A stretch of DNA of 64,000 nucleotides. It comes from Arthrobacter sp. EpRS71. GTDB taxonomy: Bacteria; Actinomycetota; Actinomycetes; Actinomycetales; Micrococcaceae. The stretch covers positions 372,001 to 436,000 of the forward strand of contig NZ_LNUV01000004.1 in assembly GCF_001512285.1 (NCBI RefSeq), written 5' to 3'. Shown one piece after another: positions 6,858 to 17,054 of this stretch. The position numbers were made by a program, and so were the translations under genes. The first letter of the stretch is position 1. Every line of letters begins with the position of its first letter. The notes beneath the pieces are model-generated. The model had not been told where the DNA came from. It did no database searches and was given only the letters and a program-made list of their open reading frames with translations.

Positions 6858-9800
6858 TTGAGCTTCACCCACCTGCACGTCTCCACAGCCTTCAGCGCAC
6901 ACTACGGCGTCTCCTGGCCCGCAGAACTCGCCCAAGCCGCCGCAGCGGACGGCGCCACGGCGCTCGCCTGCACAGACCGTGACGGCCTGTACGGCACCAT
7001 CAAACACCTCAAAGCCTGCATGGAAGCAAACATCGACCCCATCGTCGGTGTTGACCTGGCAGTCTTCGACGACGACGGCGACCACCGCACCCAAGTCGCG
7101 GGCCGCGTCGTCGTCCTCGCCCACGGCAACAACAACGGTGCTGGCTACAAGGCGCTCTGCCGCCTGGTCTCCGACGCGCACGCAAGGACCTCAGGAAAAG
7201 CCGGGGGAGTGGTCCCCGTGGCAGTAACCAGGGGAGAGCTGGCATCAAGAACCCTTGATCCCACAACTCTCAAGCCAGTGCTGACAGTCCTGATCGGACC
7301 CGACTCTGATGTTGGCCAAGCCATGGGTGGACGTAAATACCTCCGGCCCAGGACCCTTTTCAAGCAATGGATCGACGCCATGCCACCGGGAACCATCGTG
7401 GCCGAAGCAGTTTCCCACCTCAGTGCACCCGGAGAACCGCTGAGTACCGCCCATGCAGTACGAATGCTCAAGCTTGCGCTGGAACATAACATCCCCGCCA
7501 TCCTCAGCAACGCCGTCCGCTACTGCGCCCAAGACGGAGCTGCAACCGCCGACGTCCTCGACTCCGCACGCACCCTCAAATCCCTTCCCGAACTCTCAGC
7601 CGCACCCATGCTCCAACCGACAGGGCAGGGCTGGCTGAAAAACGCACACCACATGGTCCAACTCGGCAAAGAAATCATGAACGCGGCAGGCCAAGGCAAA
7701 GCCGACCTCAACAAACTGCTCGCCAACACCGAGGCGCTCGCCGACAAATGCCGCATCGATCCCATCCTGGACATGGGATGGAAGAAACCAGTAGTCCCGG
7801 AAGCCTCCATCATCGGCATCGACCGCGATCCCATGGTGGAACTTACTCAGCGCTGCGAAGCCGGAATCACCAAACGGTTCCCCGGCATCAACGGGGAAAC
7901 GGAGAAGCGGGTGCGCTCGCGGCTGGTGCATGAGCTCGGGATCATAGCCAAACTGGGTTTTGCTTCCTACTTCCTCACGGTGGCTGAGGTGTCCAGGATG
8001 ATCCTCGATATGGGTGTCAGGGTTGCTGCCAGGGGGTCCGGCGCTTCCAGCCTGGTCAATTACCTGATCGATATCAGCCAGGTTGATCCCATCCGCCACG
8101 ACCTCATTTTTGAACGGTTCCTATCGGGACGCCGGTCAACCCTTCCTGACATTGATATCGACGTTGAAAGTGCCGAAAGGCACAACGTCTACCGCAGGAT
8201 CTTTGATCGATTCGGCGCCGAGCGGGTCACCCTCATGAGCATGCAAAACGGTTACCGGGCAAGGGGCGCAGTCCGTGACGCAGGGATGGCCCTGGGGATG
8301 CCGGACGAAGAAATCGGTGAAATTGCCAAGCAACTGTGGAGATTCTCTGCCCGCAAGTTCCGGGAAGCGCTGGTGGAGAAACCTGAGCTTCGGAATTTTG
8401 CCGGGCGGGTGGAGCAAGGTGCGGTGGAGGAAAACCAGCAGTTGGACTTGTTGGTGGATCTTACCGAACGGCTGGATCGCCTGCCCCGGCATATCTCCAT
8501 GCATCCTTGCGGCGTGATTTTGGGAGATGCCACGCTCCTGGATCGAACTCCCGTCCAGCCCAGCGGGTTGGGTCTGCCCATGAGCCAATTCGATAAACAT
8601 GACATGGACCCCATGGGGATGCTCAAACTCGATGTCCTGGGGGTGCGGATGCAAAGCGCCATGGCCTTTGCTGTGCGTGAGGTCATTCGCTTGCATCCCT
8701 CAAAGGCAGAAGTTGTGGCGGCGGGCAGGCATCAGGTGGAGCCTGGTGGCTCCGGACCGGACTTCATTGCCGACGACGGGAGGATCGACCTCAACGCTGT
8801 GCCGTTCGACGACGAGCCAACCTATGAGTTGATCCGGAGCACCCACACACTTGGTTGTTTCCAGATCGAATCACCCGGCCAACGGGAGCTCATTGGGAAG
8901 ATGGCGCCCAGGGAATTCAACGACCTCATCATCGACATCTCGCTGTTCCGTCCTGGACCCATGAAATCTGATATGGTCCGTCCTTTCCTGGAACACCGGC
9001 ATGGGTTCGCCCCGGAGGTCTACCCCCATCCGGACCTGAAGCCTGTGCTGCAGGAGACTCATGGGGTCACTGTCTTCCATGAGCAGATCCTGAAGACCTT
9101 TCATGTCATGACCGGCTGTGGCTTGGATAGGGCGGACGAGTTCCGTCGTGCCTTGGGTGATGAAGTGCACGAGCCTGAAGTGGAGAGGCAATTCCGCCGC
9201 GACGCGATCAAGAAATACTCTCCAGAGGTTGTGGACAAGGTCTGGGGCACCTTGAAAGCATTTGGCAGCTTTGGGTTTTGCAAAGCCCATGGAGCCGCCT
9301 TTGCCGTGCCCACCTATCAATCGGCCTGGCTGAAAACCCACCATCCGGAAGCCTTTCTTGCCGGGCTCTGGGAACACGATCCCGGGATGTATCCCAAGCG
9401 ACTGTTGGTGGCTGAAGCCCGAAGGCTCGGAATCCCCATCCTGCCCTTGGACATCAACCGGAGCCATGCCGAATACCGGGTTGAAAAGATCCAGGGCGGG
9501 CCTGATCGAGGCAAGCTTGGCATCCGGCTGAGCCTCACTGGGATCTATGGGCTTTCGGGGGCAGAACTCAAGAGAATCGTGGCAGGGCAGCCCTTCGATT
9601 CCTTGGCTGACCTCCGGGCGCGGGCGAAAGTCAGCAAACCGAACATCAAAAGGCTTGCTCAACTGGGCGCCTTTGATTCCCTGCACAAAGATTCCGGGGG
9701 AAAAGCGAACCGGGCAGACCTCGTGCAACACCTTCAGGCGCTCCAAAGCAGCCCCGCAAGGAAGCCCACGGATGTCATCGAAGGACAGTTGGCGTTCGCC

Positions 9801-10358
9801 CTGGGCGACGTGGAGCTACGGAATCTGGCTCCTGAACTTCCCGAACCAACCATGGTGGAGAACGTCAGGGCCGAGCTTGACCTCATGGCCGTGGATGTCA
9901 GCCAACACCTCATGGACAGCCACCGGGCACTCCTGGACAAGCTGGGGGTCACCACAGCTGACAAACTCCTGGGCCTACGCAACGGGACCGAAGTCCTGGT
10001 GGCCGGAGTTCGGATCGCCACCCAAACCCCGCCCATGCGTGGGGGAAGACGTGTGGTCTTCATCAGCATCGACGACGGCACCGGCTGCGTGGACTCTGTG
10101 TTTTTCCACGAGGCCCAGGAAGAATCCGGACCCTTGCTGTTTGGTACCCGGATGCTGCTGATCCGTGGAACCACCAGGAGGACGGGCCCCAAGGGAATCA
10201 GCCTCAGTGCCAACAAAGCATGGGACCTTAGCCGTCCGGAAACGCTGCCCTCTGCAGAACTCTTTCCGGCCGGAGGTGTCCTTCCTGATGAATTTACTCA
10301 TCAAGGCCCCCTTCACGGCATCTCCAGGAACCTCGCGATCACCGGTTTGGGCAGCTGA
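6858..10358 (+). CDS. dnaE2: Error-prone DNA polymerase III alpha subunit, DnaE2 type
   Basis: 1166-residue C-family polymerase. The N-terminal PHP domain begins F-T-H-L-H-V; two palm aspartates lie in P430-D-I-D-I-D; helix-hairpin-helix and fingers motifs follow; a C-terminal OB fold near 1050-1110 carries V-A-G-V-R-I-A-T-Q-T-P-P-M-R-G-G-R-R, typical of DnaE2 rather than replicative DnaE1. It starts at TTG 6858, four bases after the DUF6504 stop and with only a weak ribosome-binding site, so translation probably depends on coupling. The LexA box upstream makes it DNA-damage inducible. No imuA/imuB gene is adjacent; those partners would be elsewhere. Confidence 0.88.
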   Translation: MSFTHLHVSTAFSAHYGVSWPAELAQAAAADGATALACTDRDGLYGTIKHLKACMEANIDPIVGVDLAVFDDDGDHRTQVAGRVVVLAHGNNNGAGYKALCRLVSDAHARTSGKAGGVVPVAVTRGELASRTLDPTTLKPVLTVLIGPDSDVGQAMGGRKYLRPRTLFKQWIDAMPPGTIVAEAVSHLSAPGEPLSTAHAVRMLKLALEHNIPAILSNAVRYCAQDGAATADVLDSARTLKSLPELSAAPMLQPTGQGWLKNAHHMVQLGKEIMNAAGQGKADLNKLLANTEALADKCRIDPILDMGWKKPVVPEASIIGIDRDPMVELTQRCEAGITKRFPGINGETEKRVRSRLVHELGIIAKLGFASYFLTVAEVSRMILDMGVRVAARGSGASSLVNYLIDISQVDPIRHDLIFERFLSGRRSTLPDIDIDVESAERHNVYRRIFDRFGAERVTLMSMQNGYRARGAVRDAGMALGMPDEEIGEIAKQLWRFSARKFREALVEKPELRNFAGRVEQGAVEENQQLDLLVDLTERLDRLPRHISMHPCGVILGDATLLDRTPVQPSGLGLPMSQFDKHDMDPMGMLKLDVLGVRMQSAMAFAVREVIRLHPSKAEVVAAGRHQVEPGGSGPDFIADDGRIDLNAVPFDDEPTYELIRSTHTLGCFQIESPGQRELIGKMAPREFNDLIIDISLFRPGPMKSDMVRPFLEHRHGFAPEVYPHPDLKPVLQETHGVTVFHEQILKTFHVMTGCGLDRADEFRRALGDEVHEPEVERQFRRDAIKKYSPEVVDKVWGTLKAFGSFGFCKAHGAAFAVPTYQSAWLKTHHPEAFLAGLWEHDPGMYPKRLLVAEARRLGIPILPLDINRSHAEYRVEKIQGGPDRGKLGIRLSLTGIYGLSGAELKRIVAGQPFDSLADLRARAKVSKPNIKRLAQLGAFDSLHKDSGGKANRADLVQHLQALQSSPARKPTDVIEGQLAFALGDVELRNLAPELPEPTMVENVRAELDLMAVDVSQHLMDSHRALLDKLGVTTADKLLGLRNGTEVLVAGVRIATQTPPMRGGRRVVFISIDDGTGCVDSVFFHEAQEESGPLLFGTRMLLIRGTTRRTGPKGISLSANKAWDLSRPETLPSAELFPAGGVLPDEFTHQGPLHGISRNLAITGLGS

Positions 10359-10478
10359 ATCCAGCGTCGGCGCGCTGCTTTGGCCGCCTTCGCTGAAGCA
10401 GATACGATTGACGGTGGCTGGCTGTGGTCCCCGTACGCCACAAGCTATGAAGCCTTTAACTATGAATAGGAGACACCC

Positions 10479-12488
10479 GTGTCAGATGCCCAACAGATCA
10501 CCCTCATCGTCGATGGCGAAGAGACCAAGGTGACGGAAGGGACTACCGGCGCGGAACTCTTCTTCGAGCGCCGCGACGTCGTAGTAGCCCGTGTCAATGG
10601 TGTGCTGAAAGACCTCGATCAAGTCTTGCCGGCCGACGCCGAGATCGAAGGCGTCACCATCGAATCTCCTGATGGCCTCAACGTGCTCCGTCACTCCACA
10701 GCCCACGTCATGGCCCAGGCCGTGCAGCAGTTGCGCCCCGATGCCAAACTCGGCATCGGCCCGTACATCACGGACGGTTTCTACTTCGACTTTGACGTTG
10801 CTGAGCCGTTCACCCCGGAAGACCTGCGCCAGCTGGAAAAGATGATGCAAAAGATCATCAACCAGAACCAGAAGTTCGTACGCCGCGTGGTCACCGAAGA
10901 AGAAGCCCGCGAAGCCATGGCCAACGAGCCCTACAAGCTGGAACTGCTGGGCAAGAAGAACGATGCAAGCGATGCCGTTGAGGGCGTCAACGTTGAGGTC
11001 GGCGCTGGCGACATCACCATCTACGACAACGTGGAGAGGAAAAGCGGCGAGAGTGTCTGGTGCGATCTCTGCCGCGGCCCGCACTTGCCCAACACCAAGA
11101 TCATTGCCAACGCTTTCGCATTGACCCGCTCATCAGCTGCGTACTGGTTGGGTAACCAGAACAACCAGCAGCTGCAGCGCATTTACGGAACAGCCTGGCC
11201 CACCAAGGAAGCACTCAAGGCTTATCAGGAACGCATCGCTGAGGCCGAGCGCCGCGACCACCGCAAGCTCGGCGTCGAGCTGGACCTGTTCTCGTTCCCG
11301 GACGAGCTCGGCTCCGGCCTGCCCGTGTTCCATCCCAAGGGCGGCATCATCCGCAAGGCCATGGAGGACTACTCCCGCCAGCGCCACGTGGACGCCGGTT
11401 ACGAGTTCGTCTACACGCCCCACATCACCAAGGGACACCTCTACGAGGTTTCCGGGCACCTTGACTGGTACAAAGACGGCATGTTCCCTGCAATGCAGGT
11501 GGACGCCGAATTCAACGAAGACGGCACGGTTCGCAAGCCGGCACAGGACTACTACCTGAAGCCGATGAACTGCCCCATGCACAACCTCATCTTCCGGTCG
11601 CGTGGCCGTTCCTACCGTGAACTGCCGCTGCGCCTGTTCGAATTCGGCTCGGTGTACCGCTACGAGAAGTCCGGTGTTGTTCATGGACTGACCCGCGTAC
11701 GTGGCATGACACAGGACGACGCCCACATCTACTGCACGCGTGAACAGATGAAGGACGAACTCACCACCACGTTGAACTTCGTCCTGGGCCTCCTCAAGGA
11801 TTACGGCCTGGATGATTTCTACCTGGAACTCTCCACAAAGAACGAAGAAAAGTTTGTGGGCGACGACGCCGCCTGGGAAGAGGCCACGCGCACTCTTTCC
11901 GAGGTTGCGGCAGCCTCGGGCCTGGAACTGGTTCCGGACCCGGGTGGAGCAGCATTCTACGGCCCCAAGATCTCTGTTCAGGCGAAGGACGCACTGGGAC
12001 GGACCTGGCAGATGTCCACCATCCAGCTGGACTTCAACCTGCCTGAGCGCTTCGAACTGGAGTACCAGGCTGCCGACGGCACCCGCCAGCGGCCCGTCAT
12101 GATCCACCGCGCACTCTTCGGTTCCGTGGAGCGTTTCATGGGTGTTCTCACCGAGCACTACGCAGGCGCCTTCCCGGCATGGCTTTCGCCCGTCCAGGTT
12201 GTTGGCATTCCAGTGGCCGAGACCTTCAACGACTACATGTTCGACGTCGTGGACCAGCTGAAGGCCGCTGGAATCCGGGCTGAGGTTGATGTCTCATCAG
12301 ATCGCTTCCCCAAGAAAATCCGTACGGCCAGCAAGGACAAGATCCCCTTCGTCCTGATTGCCGGAGGTGAGGACGCCGAGGCGGGAGCCGTGTCGTTCCG
12401 TTTCCGGGATGGCAGCCAGGACAACGGCGTGCCGGTGGCAGAGGCGGTCCGCAGGATCGTGGATGCCGTCAAGAACCGCGAGAGCTGA
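10479..12488 (+). CDS. thrS: Threonyl-tRNA synthetase
   Basis: 669 residues in full family order: TGS domain (1-65), editing domain with H-S-T-A-H near 72-76, then the class II catalytic core with zinc-site M-N-C-P-M-H (Cys about 365), motif 2 [20 protein letters not shown], motif 3 [13 protein letters not shown], and the anticodon-binding domain at the end. It starts at GTG 10479 behind ATAGGAGAC. A TTGACG at 10408 may be the -35 of its promoter. It is followed by the HIT and pgsA genes in the order known from mycobacteria. Confidence 0.97.
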   Translation: MSDAQQITLIVDGEETKVTEGTTGAELFFERRDVVVARVNGVLKDLDQVLPADAEIEGVTIESPDGLNVLRHSTAHVMAQAVQQLRPDAKLGIGPYITDGFYFDFDVAEPFTPEDLRQLEKMMQKIINQNQKFVRRVVTEEEAREAMANEPYKLELLGKKNDASDAVEGVNVEVGAGDITIYDNVERKSGESVWCDLCRGPHLPNTKIIANAFALTRSSAAYWLGNQNNQQLQRIYGTAWPTKEALKAYQERIAEAERRDHRKLGVELDLFSFPDELGSGLPVFHPKGGIIRKAMEDYSRQRHVDAGYEFVYTPHITKGHLYEVSGHLDWYKDGMFPAMQVDAEFNEDGTVRKPAQDYYLKPMNCPMHNLIFRSRGRSYRELPLRLFEFGSVYRYEKSGVVHGLTRVRGMTQDDAHIYCTREQMKDELTTTLNFVLGLLKDYGLDDFYLELSTKNEEKFVGDDAAWEEATRTLSEVAAASGLELVPDPGGAAFYGPKISVQAKDALGRTWQMSTIQLDFNLPERFELEYQAADGTRQRPVMIHRALFGSVERFMGVLTEHYAGAFPAWLSPVQVVGIPVAETFNDYMFDVVDQLKAAGIRAEVDVSSDRFPKKIRTASKDKIPFVLIAGGEDAEAGAVSFRFRDGSQDNGVPVAEAVRRIVDAVKNRES

Positions 12489-12507
12489 CGGAACGGACAC
12501 AGAGACG

Positions 12508-13101
12508 GTGCAGGAGAACACAGGCGCGGCCCCCGGCATTCCCGGCGATGCCGACGTAACCGATGACTTCGGACTCGCGGGCGTTCCGGACGCTTTCCAG
12601 CGCCTGTGGACTCCGCACCGCATGGCCTACATCAAGGGCGGGCAGGATCAATTCAAGAACAAGGATGACTGCCCGTTCTGTGTAGGGCCCACACGCACTG
12701 ACGAGGAATCCCTCATCGTCCACCGGGGACGGACCTGCTATGTGGTCCTCAACCTGTTCCCGTACAACCCAGGGCACCTGTTGATCTGCCCTTACCGCCA
12801 CGTGCCCGACTACACGGACATCACCGTGGAGGAGACGGCGGAGTTTGCAGACCTCACGCAAACAGCCATGCGGGTGTTGCGGAAGGTATCCAACCCCAGC
12901 GGCTTCAACCTTGGCATGAACCAAGGCGTGACCGGGGGCGCGGGAATCGCCGCGCATCTCCATCAGCACGTTGTTCCGCGCTGGGGTGGGGACGGAAACT
13001 TCTTCCCCATCATCGCCCAGACCAAGGCCATTACGCAGACGCTCGATGAGGTCCGCAAACTCGTGGCCGAAGCCTGGCCGGGGGAGTCGAATGCTCAATA
13101 G
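12508..13101 (+). CDS. HIT family hydrolase/phosphorylase
   Basis: 197 residues. The open frame extends back into thrS; I choose GTG 12508, just past the thrS stop. The product has C-P-F-C near 55, an N-L-F-P-Y-N-P-G-H-L-L-I-C-P substrate strand near 81-94, and the histidine triad H-L-H-Q-H-V near 150, the nucleophile site of nucleotidyl hydrolases. It corresponds by position and sequence to the mycobacterial Ap4A phosphorylase next to thrS, so it probably acts on dinucleoside polyphosphates such as Ap4A formed by aminoacyl-tRNA synthetases. It overlaps pgsA by 11 bases. Confidence 0.85.
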   Translation: MQENTGAAPGIPGDADVTDDFGLAGVPDAFQRLWTPHRMAYIKGGQDQFKNKDDCPFCVGPTRTDEESLIVHRGRTCYVVLNLFPYNPGHLLICPYRHVPDYTDITVEETAEFADLTQTAMRVLRKVSNPSGFNLGMNQGVTGGAGIAAHLHQHVVPRWGGDGNFFPIIAQTKAITQTLDEVRKLVAEAWPGESNAQ

Positions 13102-13720
13102 GCATGCGCGCGGCTTCTTCACTTCACTGTTTACCCCTTTAGCGCGTTGGCTCCTCAGGATCGGTGTGTCTCCGGACGCCGTGACCATTGCAGGGACCGC
13201 AGGGGTGATATTGGGCGGACTCGTCCTCTACCCCTTGGGCTTCCTCTGGTGGGGCTCGGTGGTGATCGCGTTCTTCGCGTTCTCGGACGTGGTGGACGGA
13301 ATCATGGCGAGGCTGCAGGGCCGCAGCGGTGGCTGGGGTAACTTCCTGGATTCCACGCTGGACAGGCTCGCGGATGGTGCCATTTTCGCGGGCCTCACCA
13401 TTTGGTTTTTCACCGGAGGTGAAGATCCTGCCATTGCTGCTGCTGCCGTTATCTGTCTGGTTCTTGGAATGGTTGTTTCCTACGCCCGGGCCAAGGCGGA
13501 GTCCTTGGGCTACCAGGCGAGCGTGGGAATCGCTGAGCGAGCAGAACGCCTGGCATCCGTGCTGCTCATCGCCGGGCTTACGGGATTGGGCCTCCCGCCG
13601 GTTGCGTTGTTCGTAACCCTGATCCTGCTTGCTCTGGCGAGCATCATCACCATCGTTCAGCGGATGTCCACCGTCAGGCGGCAAGCCATGGCCGAAGCTG
13701 ACGGAACTGCTGCAGCCTAA
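13091..13720 (+). CDS. pgsA: Phosphatidylinositol phosphate synthase (CDP-alcohol phosphotransferase)
   Basis: 209 residues from ATG 13091, preceded by GGGGAG inside the end of the HIT gene. The CDP-alcohol motif D-x2-D-G-x2-A-R-x8-G-x3-D-x3-D fits exactly at D66, D69, G70, A73, R74, G83, D87 and D91. About six membrane helices follow. In actinobacteria this enzyme joins CDP-diacylglycerol to inositol 1-phosphate, the first step to phosphatidylinositol and its mannosides. In mycobacteria the next genes are the PIM acyltransferase and mannosyltransferase (patA, pimA); here neither follows. Confidence 0.88.
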   Translation: MLNRHARGFFTSLFTPLARWLLRIGVSPDAVTIAGTAGVILGGLVLYPLGFLWWGSVVIAFFAFSDVVDGIMARLQGRSGGWGNFLDSTLDRLADGAIFAGLTIWFFTGGEDPAIAAAAVICLVLGMVVSYARAKAESLGYQASVGIAERAERLASVLLIAGLTGLGLPPVALFVTLILLALASIITIVQRMSTVRRQAMAEADGTAAA

Positions 13721-13824
13721 CGCCTAGGAAGTATCGCTGTGCGGGGGAACTGGCAACCGACCAAAGTCGCTCTGCCCTGGTTGTGCACCTGACCTACCAA
13801 AGGCCGCTTTGTTGCCCTCCAAGG

Positions 13825-13890
13825 CAGTAACGAATGTACTGTCCGCAGGCAAGGTGCGACTACTATTACTAGTACTTGGTCACCTTGACC
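13825..13890. promoter_or_regulatory. Inverted repeats upstream of pdxS
   Basis: The 254-base gap before pdxS holds no gene that I can see. It contains CAGTA-N7-TACTG (13825-13841), the palindrome TACTAGTA (13867-13874) and GGTCA-CCT-TGACC (13878-13890), plus a TACTAT at 13861 that could be a -10. One or more could be an operator, for example for a PdxR-type regulator, but no such gene is in the window. Confidence 0.3.
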
Positions 13891-13974
13891 TGAAACCCGG
13901 TGTGCGCTGATTGCGGTCGTGTGGCTGCGCGCGCCTCCGGCATGAAGGTCGTTTATCTACCCATAGGGGTTTTT

Positions 13975-14901
13975 GTGTCTACACCAGATGTAAGCAACGA
14001 AGCCGGTTCGTCCGCGAACAGCGTCACGGGCAGCAGCCGTGTTAAGCGGGGCATGGCGGAGATGCTCAAGGGCGGCGTCATCATGGACGTCGTTAACGTC
14101 GAGCAGGCCCGCATCGCTGAGGATGCCGGTGCCGTCGCTGTCATGGCGCTCGAGCGTGTCCCGGCCGATATCCGCGCCCAGGGTGGCGTGTCCCGCATGT
14201 CGGATCCGGACATGATCGATGCGATCATCGCTGCCGTGTCCATCCCGGTGATGGCCAAGGCCCGGATCGGCCACTTTGTCGAAGCCCAGGTCCTGCAGTC
14301 CCTCGGTGTTGACTACATCGACGAGTCCGAGGTCCTGACCCCGGCGGACTACATCAACCACATCGATAAGTGGAACTTCACCGTGCCGTTCGTGTGTGGT
14401 GCCACTAACCTTGGTGAGGCGCTGCGCCGTATCAATGAGGGCGCGGCGATGATCCGTTCCAAGGGCGAGGCCGGTACCGGCGATGTTTCCAACGCCACCG
14501 GCCACATGCGCAAGATCCGTTCGGAGATCGCCAAGCTGGCTGCCCTTCCCGAGGACGAGCTGTATGTTGCGGCCAAGGAGTTGCAGGCCCCGTACGAGCT
14601 GGTCAAGGAAGTTGCCGCCACGGGTAAGCTCCCGGTGGTGTTGTTCACCGCCGGCGGTATTGCTACCCCGGCTGATGCTGCGATGATGATGCAGCTCGGC
14701 GCGGACGGCGTGTTCGTCGGTTCCGGGATCTTCAAGTCCGGCAACCCGGCAGAGCGCGCTGCCGCCGTGGTGAAGGCCACCACGTTCCATGACGATCCCG
14801 ATGTGATCGCCAAGGTCTCCCGTGGCCTCGGCGAAGCAATGGTCGGTATCAACGTTGACGACATCCCCCAGCCCCACCGCCTCGCAGAGCGCGGCTGGTA
14901 A
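13975..14901 (+). CDS. pdxS: Pyridoxal 5'-phosphate synthase subunit PdxS
   Basis: 308 residues. The start is GTG 13975 (V-S-T-P-D-V), 6 bases after an AGGGG ribosome-binding site; the frame opens farther upstream but without support. It is a TIM barrel with the family lysines in [20 protein letters not shown] (ribose 5-phosphate imine region) and [11 protein letters not shown] (second catalytic lysine). With PdxT it makes PLP from ribose 5-phosphate, glyceraldehyde 3-phosphate and glutamine. Its partner pdxT is 5.6 kb away rather than adjacent. Confidence 0.96.
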   Translation: MSTPDVSNEAGSSANSVTGSSRVKRGMAEMLKGGVIMDVVNVEQARIAEDAGAVAVMALERVPADIRAQGGVSRMSDPDMIDAIIAAVSIPVMAKARIGHFVEAQVLQSLGVDYIDESEVLTPADYINHIDKWNFTVPFVCGATNLGEALRRINEGAAMIRSKGEAGTGDVSNATGHMRKIRSEIAKLAALPEDELYVAAKELQAPYELVKEVAATGKLPVVLFTAGGIATPADAAMMMQLGADGVFVGSGIFKSGNPAERAAAVVKATTFHDDPDVIAKVSRGLGEAMVGINVDDIPQPHRLAERGW

Positions 14902-14912
14902 AAGCAAAAAGC

Positions 14913-14964
14913 AGTACGACGCCGGGCCGGTCACCTTCCAAGGTGACCGGCCCGGCGTCGTACT
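14913..14964. terminator. Strong bidirectional terminator, pdxS / M3 peptidase
   Basis: Perfect 25-bp inverted repeat: arms 14913-14937 and 14940-14964, two-base gap. A-rich sequence precedes it (AAAAGCAAAAAGC), giving a T-rich tail for minus-strand transcripts. The right arm overlaps the stop codon of the minus-strand peptidase (14963-14965). Confidence 0.9.
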
Positions 14965-16972
14965 AACGCAGTCCCCGCCGCTTGAGGAGGGGCTCCAGCA
15001 CGGCGTCGCGGCCCCGGAAGGCGCGGAAGGACTCCAGCGGGTCGCGGCTGTTACCCCGTGAGAGCAACTCAGACCTGAAGCTGTCCCCATTGGCGCGTGT
15101 CAGGCCACCGTTTTCCTTGAACCACTCCACGGTGTCGGCGTCCAGCACCTCGCTCCAAATGTAGGAGTAATATCCTGCGGCATAGCCCGCGCCGGCGAAG
15201 ATGTGCTGGAAATAGCCCGTCCGGTACCTCGGTGGGATCAGCGGGTGAGCGATTGCTGCGTCCGCCAGGGCTTTGGCCTCGAAGGCGATAACATCGTCCG
15301 GCACGTCCGACTCGGAGATCACGTGCCATGCGAGGTCAAGGAGCGCTGCACCCAGATATTCGGTGGTTGCGAATCCTTCTCCCCACAGCACGGACTCGTT
15401 GAGTTTGTCCACGGTGTCCTGCGGGAGGACTTCCCCGGAAGAGTAGTGGCGTGCGTAGTTGGCCAATACCTCAGGCCACATGATCCACATCTCGTTGACC
15501 TGGGACGGGTATTCCACAAAGTCACGCGGCACGGACGTTCCGGAGAACCGTGGATACGTGACGTTGGAAAACAGGCCGTGCAGGGCATGGCCGAACTCAT
15601 GGAAGACAGTGCGAACCTCGTCCAACGACAACAGTGTTGGCTCGCCGGGCGCCGGTTTGGTGATGTTGAGGTTGTTGATCACCACGGAATTGGTGCCCAG
15701 CAGTCTGGACTGCTCCACGAGGGAATTCATCCAGGCACCCCCGCGCTTTGACTCCCGGGTGTAGTAATCGCCAAGGAAGAGGCCGAGCCCGGTGCCGTCT
15801 TCATTCCGTACCTCCCAGACGCGGACGTCGGGGTGGTAGCCTTCCACATCGTCCCGCTCATGGAATGTCACCCCGTACAGCTGCGTTGCCGCATGGAAGA
15901 CCCCGTGGGTGAGTACAGTTTCAAGGCTGAAATAGGGGCGGATTGCCTGCTCATCCACCTGGAATTTATCCTTGCGAACCCGGGCAGAGTAGTACGCCCA
16001 ATCCCAGGGCTCAAGGTCGTGGCCGGCCGCTGCCGCCAAGGCATCTGCCTCCGATTGGGCATTCCGCACAGCGGCGGGGGCCATGTGACCCAGCATCGCT
16101 TGGACCTCACTGAACCCGGGCGCTGTCTGCTGGTCAACCACCAGCTCAGCGAAATTGGCGAAACCCAAGAGAGCGGCCTTCTCCGCCCTCAACCGGACAG
16201 TAGCCTTCACCATGTCACGGACGTCCAAGGGGCCAGCAGCCCCTCGCGCCAAGGACGCCTCGTAAAGGCGACGGCGGATGCTCCGGTTCTCCAAAAACGC
16301 CAGGGCGGGTTGATTGCTGGGTTGGATCAAGGTGAGTAAATACTTGCCTTCGTGTCCGGCAGACTTTGCAGCTTCCGCGGCGCCGGCGATCAATTCCGGT
16401 TGCAGACCGGCCAGCTCGTCGGCGTCGTCAAGAAGCAGTGCAGCGGACTTCATGGCGTCCTTGACGCGCTGTCCAAATTCGGTGCCAAGGCGTGACAACC
16501 CGGCGTTGACTTCGCGCAGGCGGTGTTGCCCGGCATCCTCAAGCTGAATTCCAGCTTGCCGGAACTCTTTAAGATACTCCTGCACCAACCGGGCCGACTC
16601 CGCATCCAGAACGGTGGTGTCGATCGCTGCGAACCGTTCGTAGAGCCCACGGTTCATATACACGGCGTCCTGATGTGCTGAGAGCTTGGGTGAAAGCTCG
16701 ATCTCCAACGCCTTGATGGCGTCGGAAGCATCAGCGGAAACCAGTGTGAAGAACGCTGCCGCAGCCCGGTTGAGGAGCAGTCCGGACCGCTCCATGGCCA
16801 CTGCGGTGTTTTCAAAGGTGGCTGGTTCCGGGTTGTCCACGATTCTGGCGATTTCACTCAGATGCGTGGTCAAACCTGCCTCCACGGCCTCGGCATAGTG
16901 CTCCGTTGAAATGCCGGCGAAGGGCGGAAGCCCATAGGGCAAGGGGCTGGGGCTCAAGAGTGGATTGGTCAT
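14963..16972 (-). CDS. M3 family zinc oligopeptidase (peptidyl-dipeptidase Dcp-like)
   Basis: 669 residues, the usual length for the Dcp/oligopeptidase A branch. The zinc motif H458-E-F-G-H462 is followed about 25 residues later by the third ligand region (D-F-V-E-Y-P-S-Q-V-N-E), then the R-Y-R-T-G-Y-F-Q-H-I-F-A-G-A-G-Y-A-A-G-Y-Y-S-Y-I-W substrate loop that is characteristic of the family. No signal peptide, so it is cytosolic and probably clears short peptides. It is convergent with pdxS and divergent from a CapA-like lipoprotein gene. Confidence 0.93.
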   Translation of the reverse strand: MTNPLLSPSPLPYGLPPFAGISTEHYAEAVEAGLTTHLSEIARIVDNPEPATFENTAVAMERSGLLLNRAAAAFFTLVSADASDAIKALEIELSPKLSAHQDAVYMNRGLYERFAAIDTTVLDAESARLVQEYLKEFRQAGIQLEDAGQHRLREVNAGLSRLGTEFGQRVKDAMKSAALLLDDADELAGLQPELIAGAAEAAKSAGHEGKYLLTLIQPSNQPALAFLENRSIRRRLYEASLARGAAGPLDVRDMVKATVRLRAEKAALLGFANFAELVVDQQTAPGFSEVQAMLGHMAPAAVRNAQSEADALAAAAGHDLEPWDWAYYSARVRKDKFQVDEQAIRPYFSLETVLTHGVFHAATQLYGVTFHERDDVEGYHPDVRVWEVRNEDGTGLGLFLGDYYTRESKRGGAWMNSLVEQSRLLGTNSVVINNLNITKPAPGEPTLLSLDEVRTVFHEFGHALHGLFSNVTYPRFSGTSVPRDFVEYPSQVNEMWIMWPEVLANYARHYSSGEVLPQDTVDKLNESVLWGEGFATTEYLGAALLDLAWHVISESDVPDDVIAFEAKALADAAIAHPLIPPRYRTGYFQHIFAGAGYAAGYYSYIWSEVLDADTVEWFKENGGLTRANGDSFRSELLSRGNSRDPLESFRAFRGRDAVLEPLLKRRGLR

Positions 16973-17054
16973 GAAGTGACTCTTTCACGTAAGAATCGTG
17001 TCCTCAAGAGCGGCACGCCCGGTTCCGAAGTGCTTCCGCCATAGGATGAAAGTC

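Noticed and set aside
10358..10479. Possible T-box riboswitch before thrS
   Set aside because: The leader is only 120 bases, and I see no T-box core sequence and no terminator/antiterminator pair.
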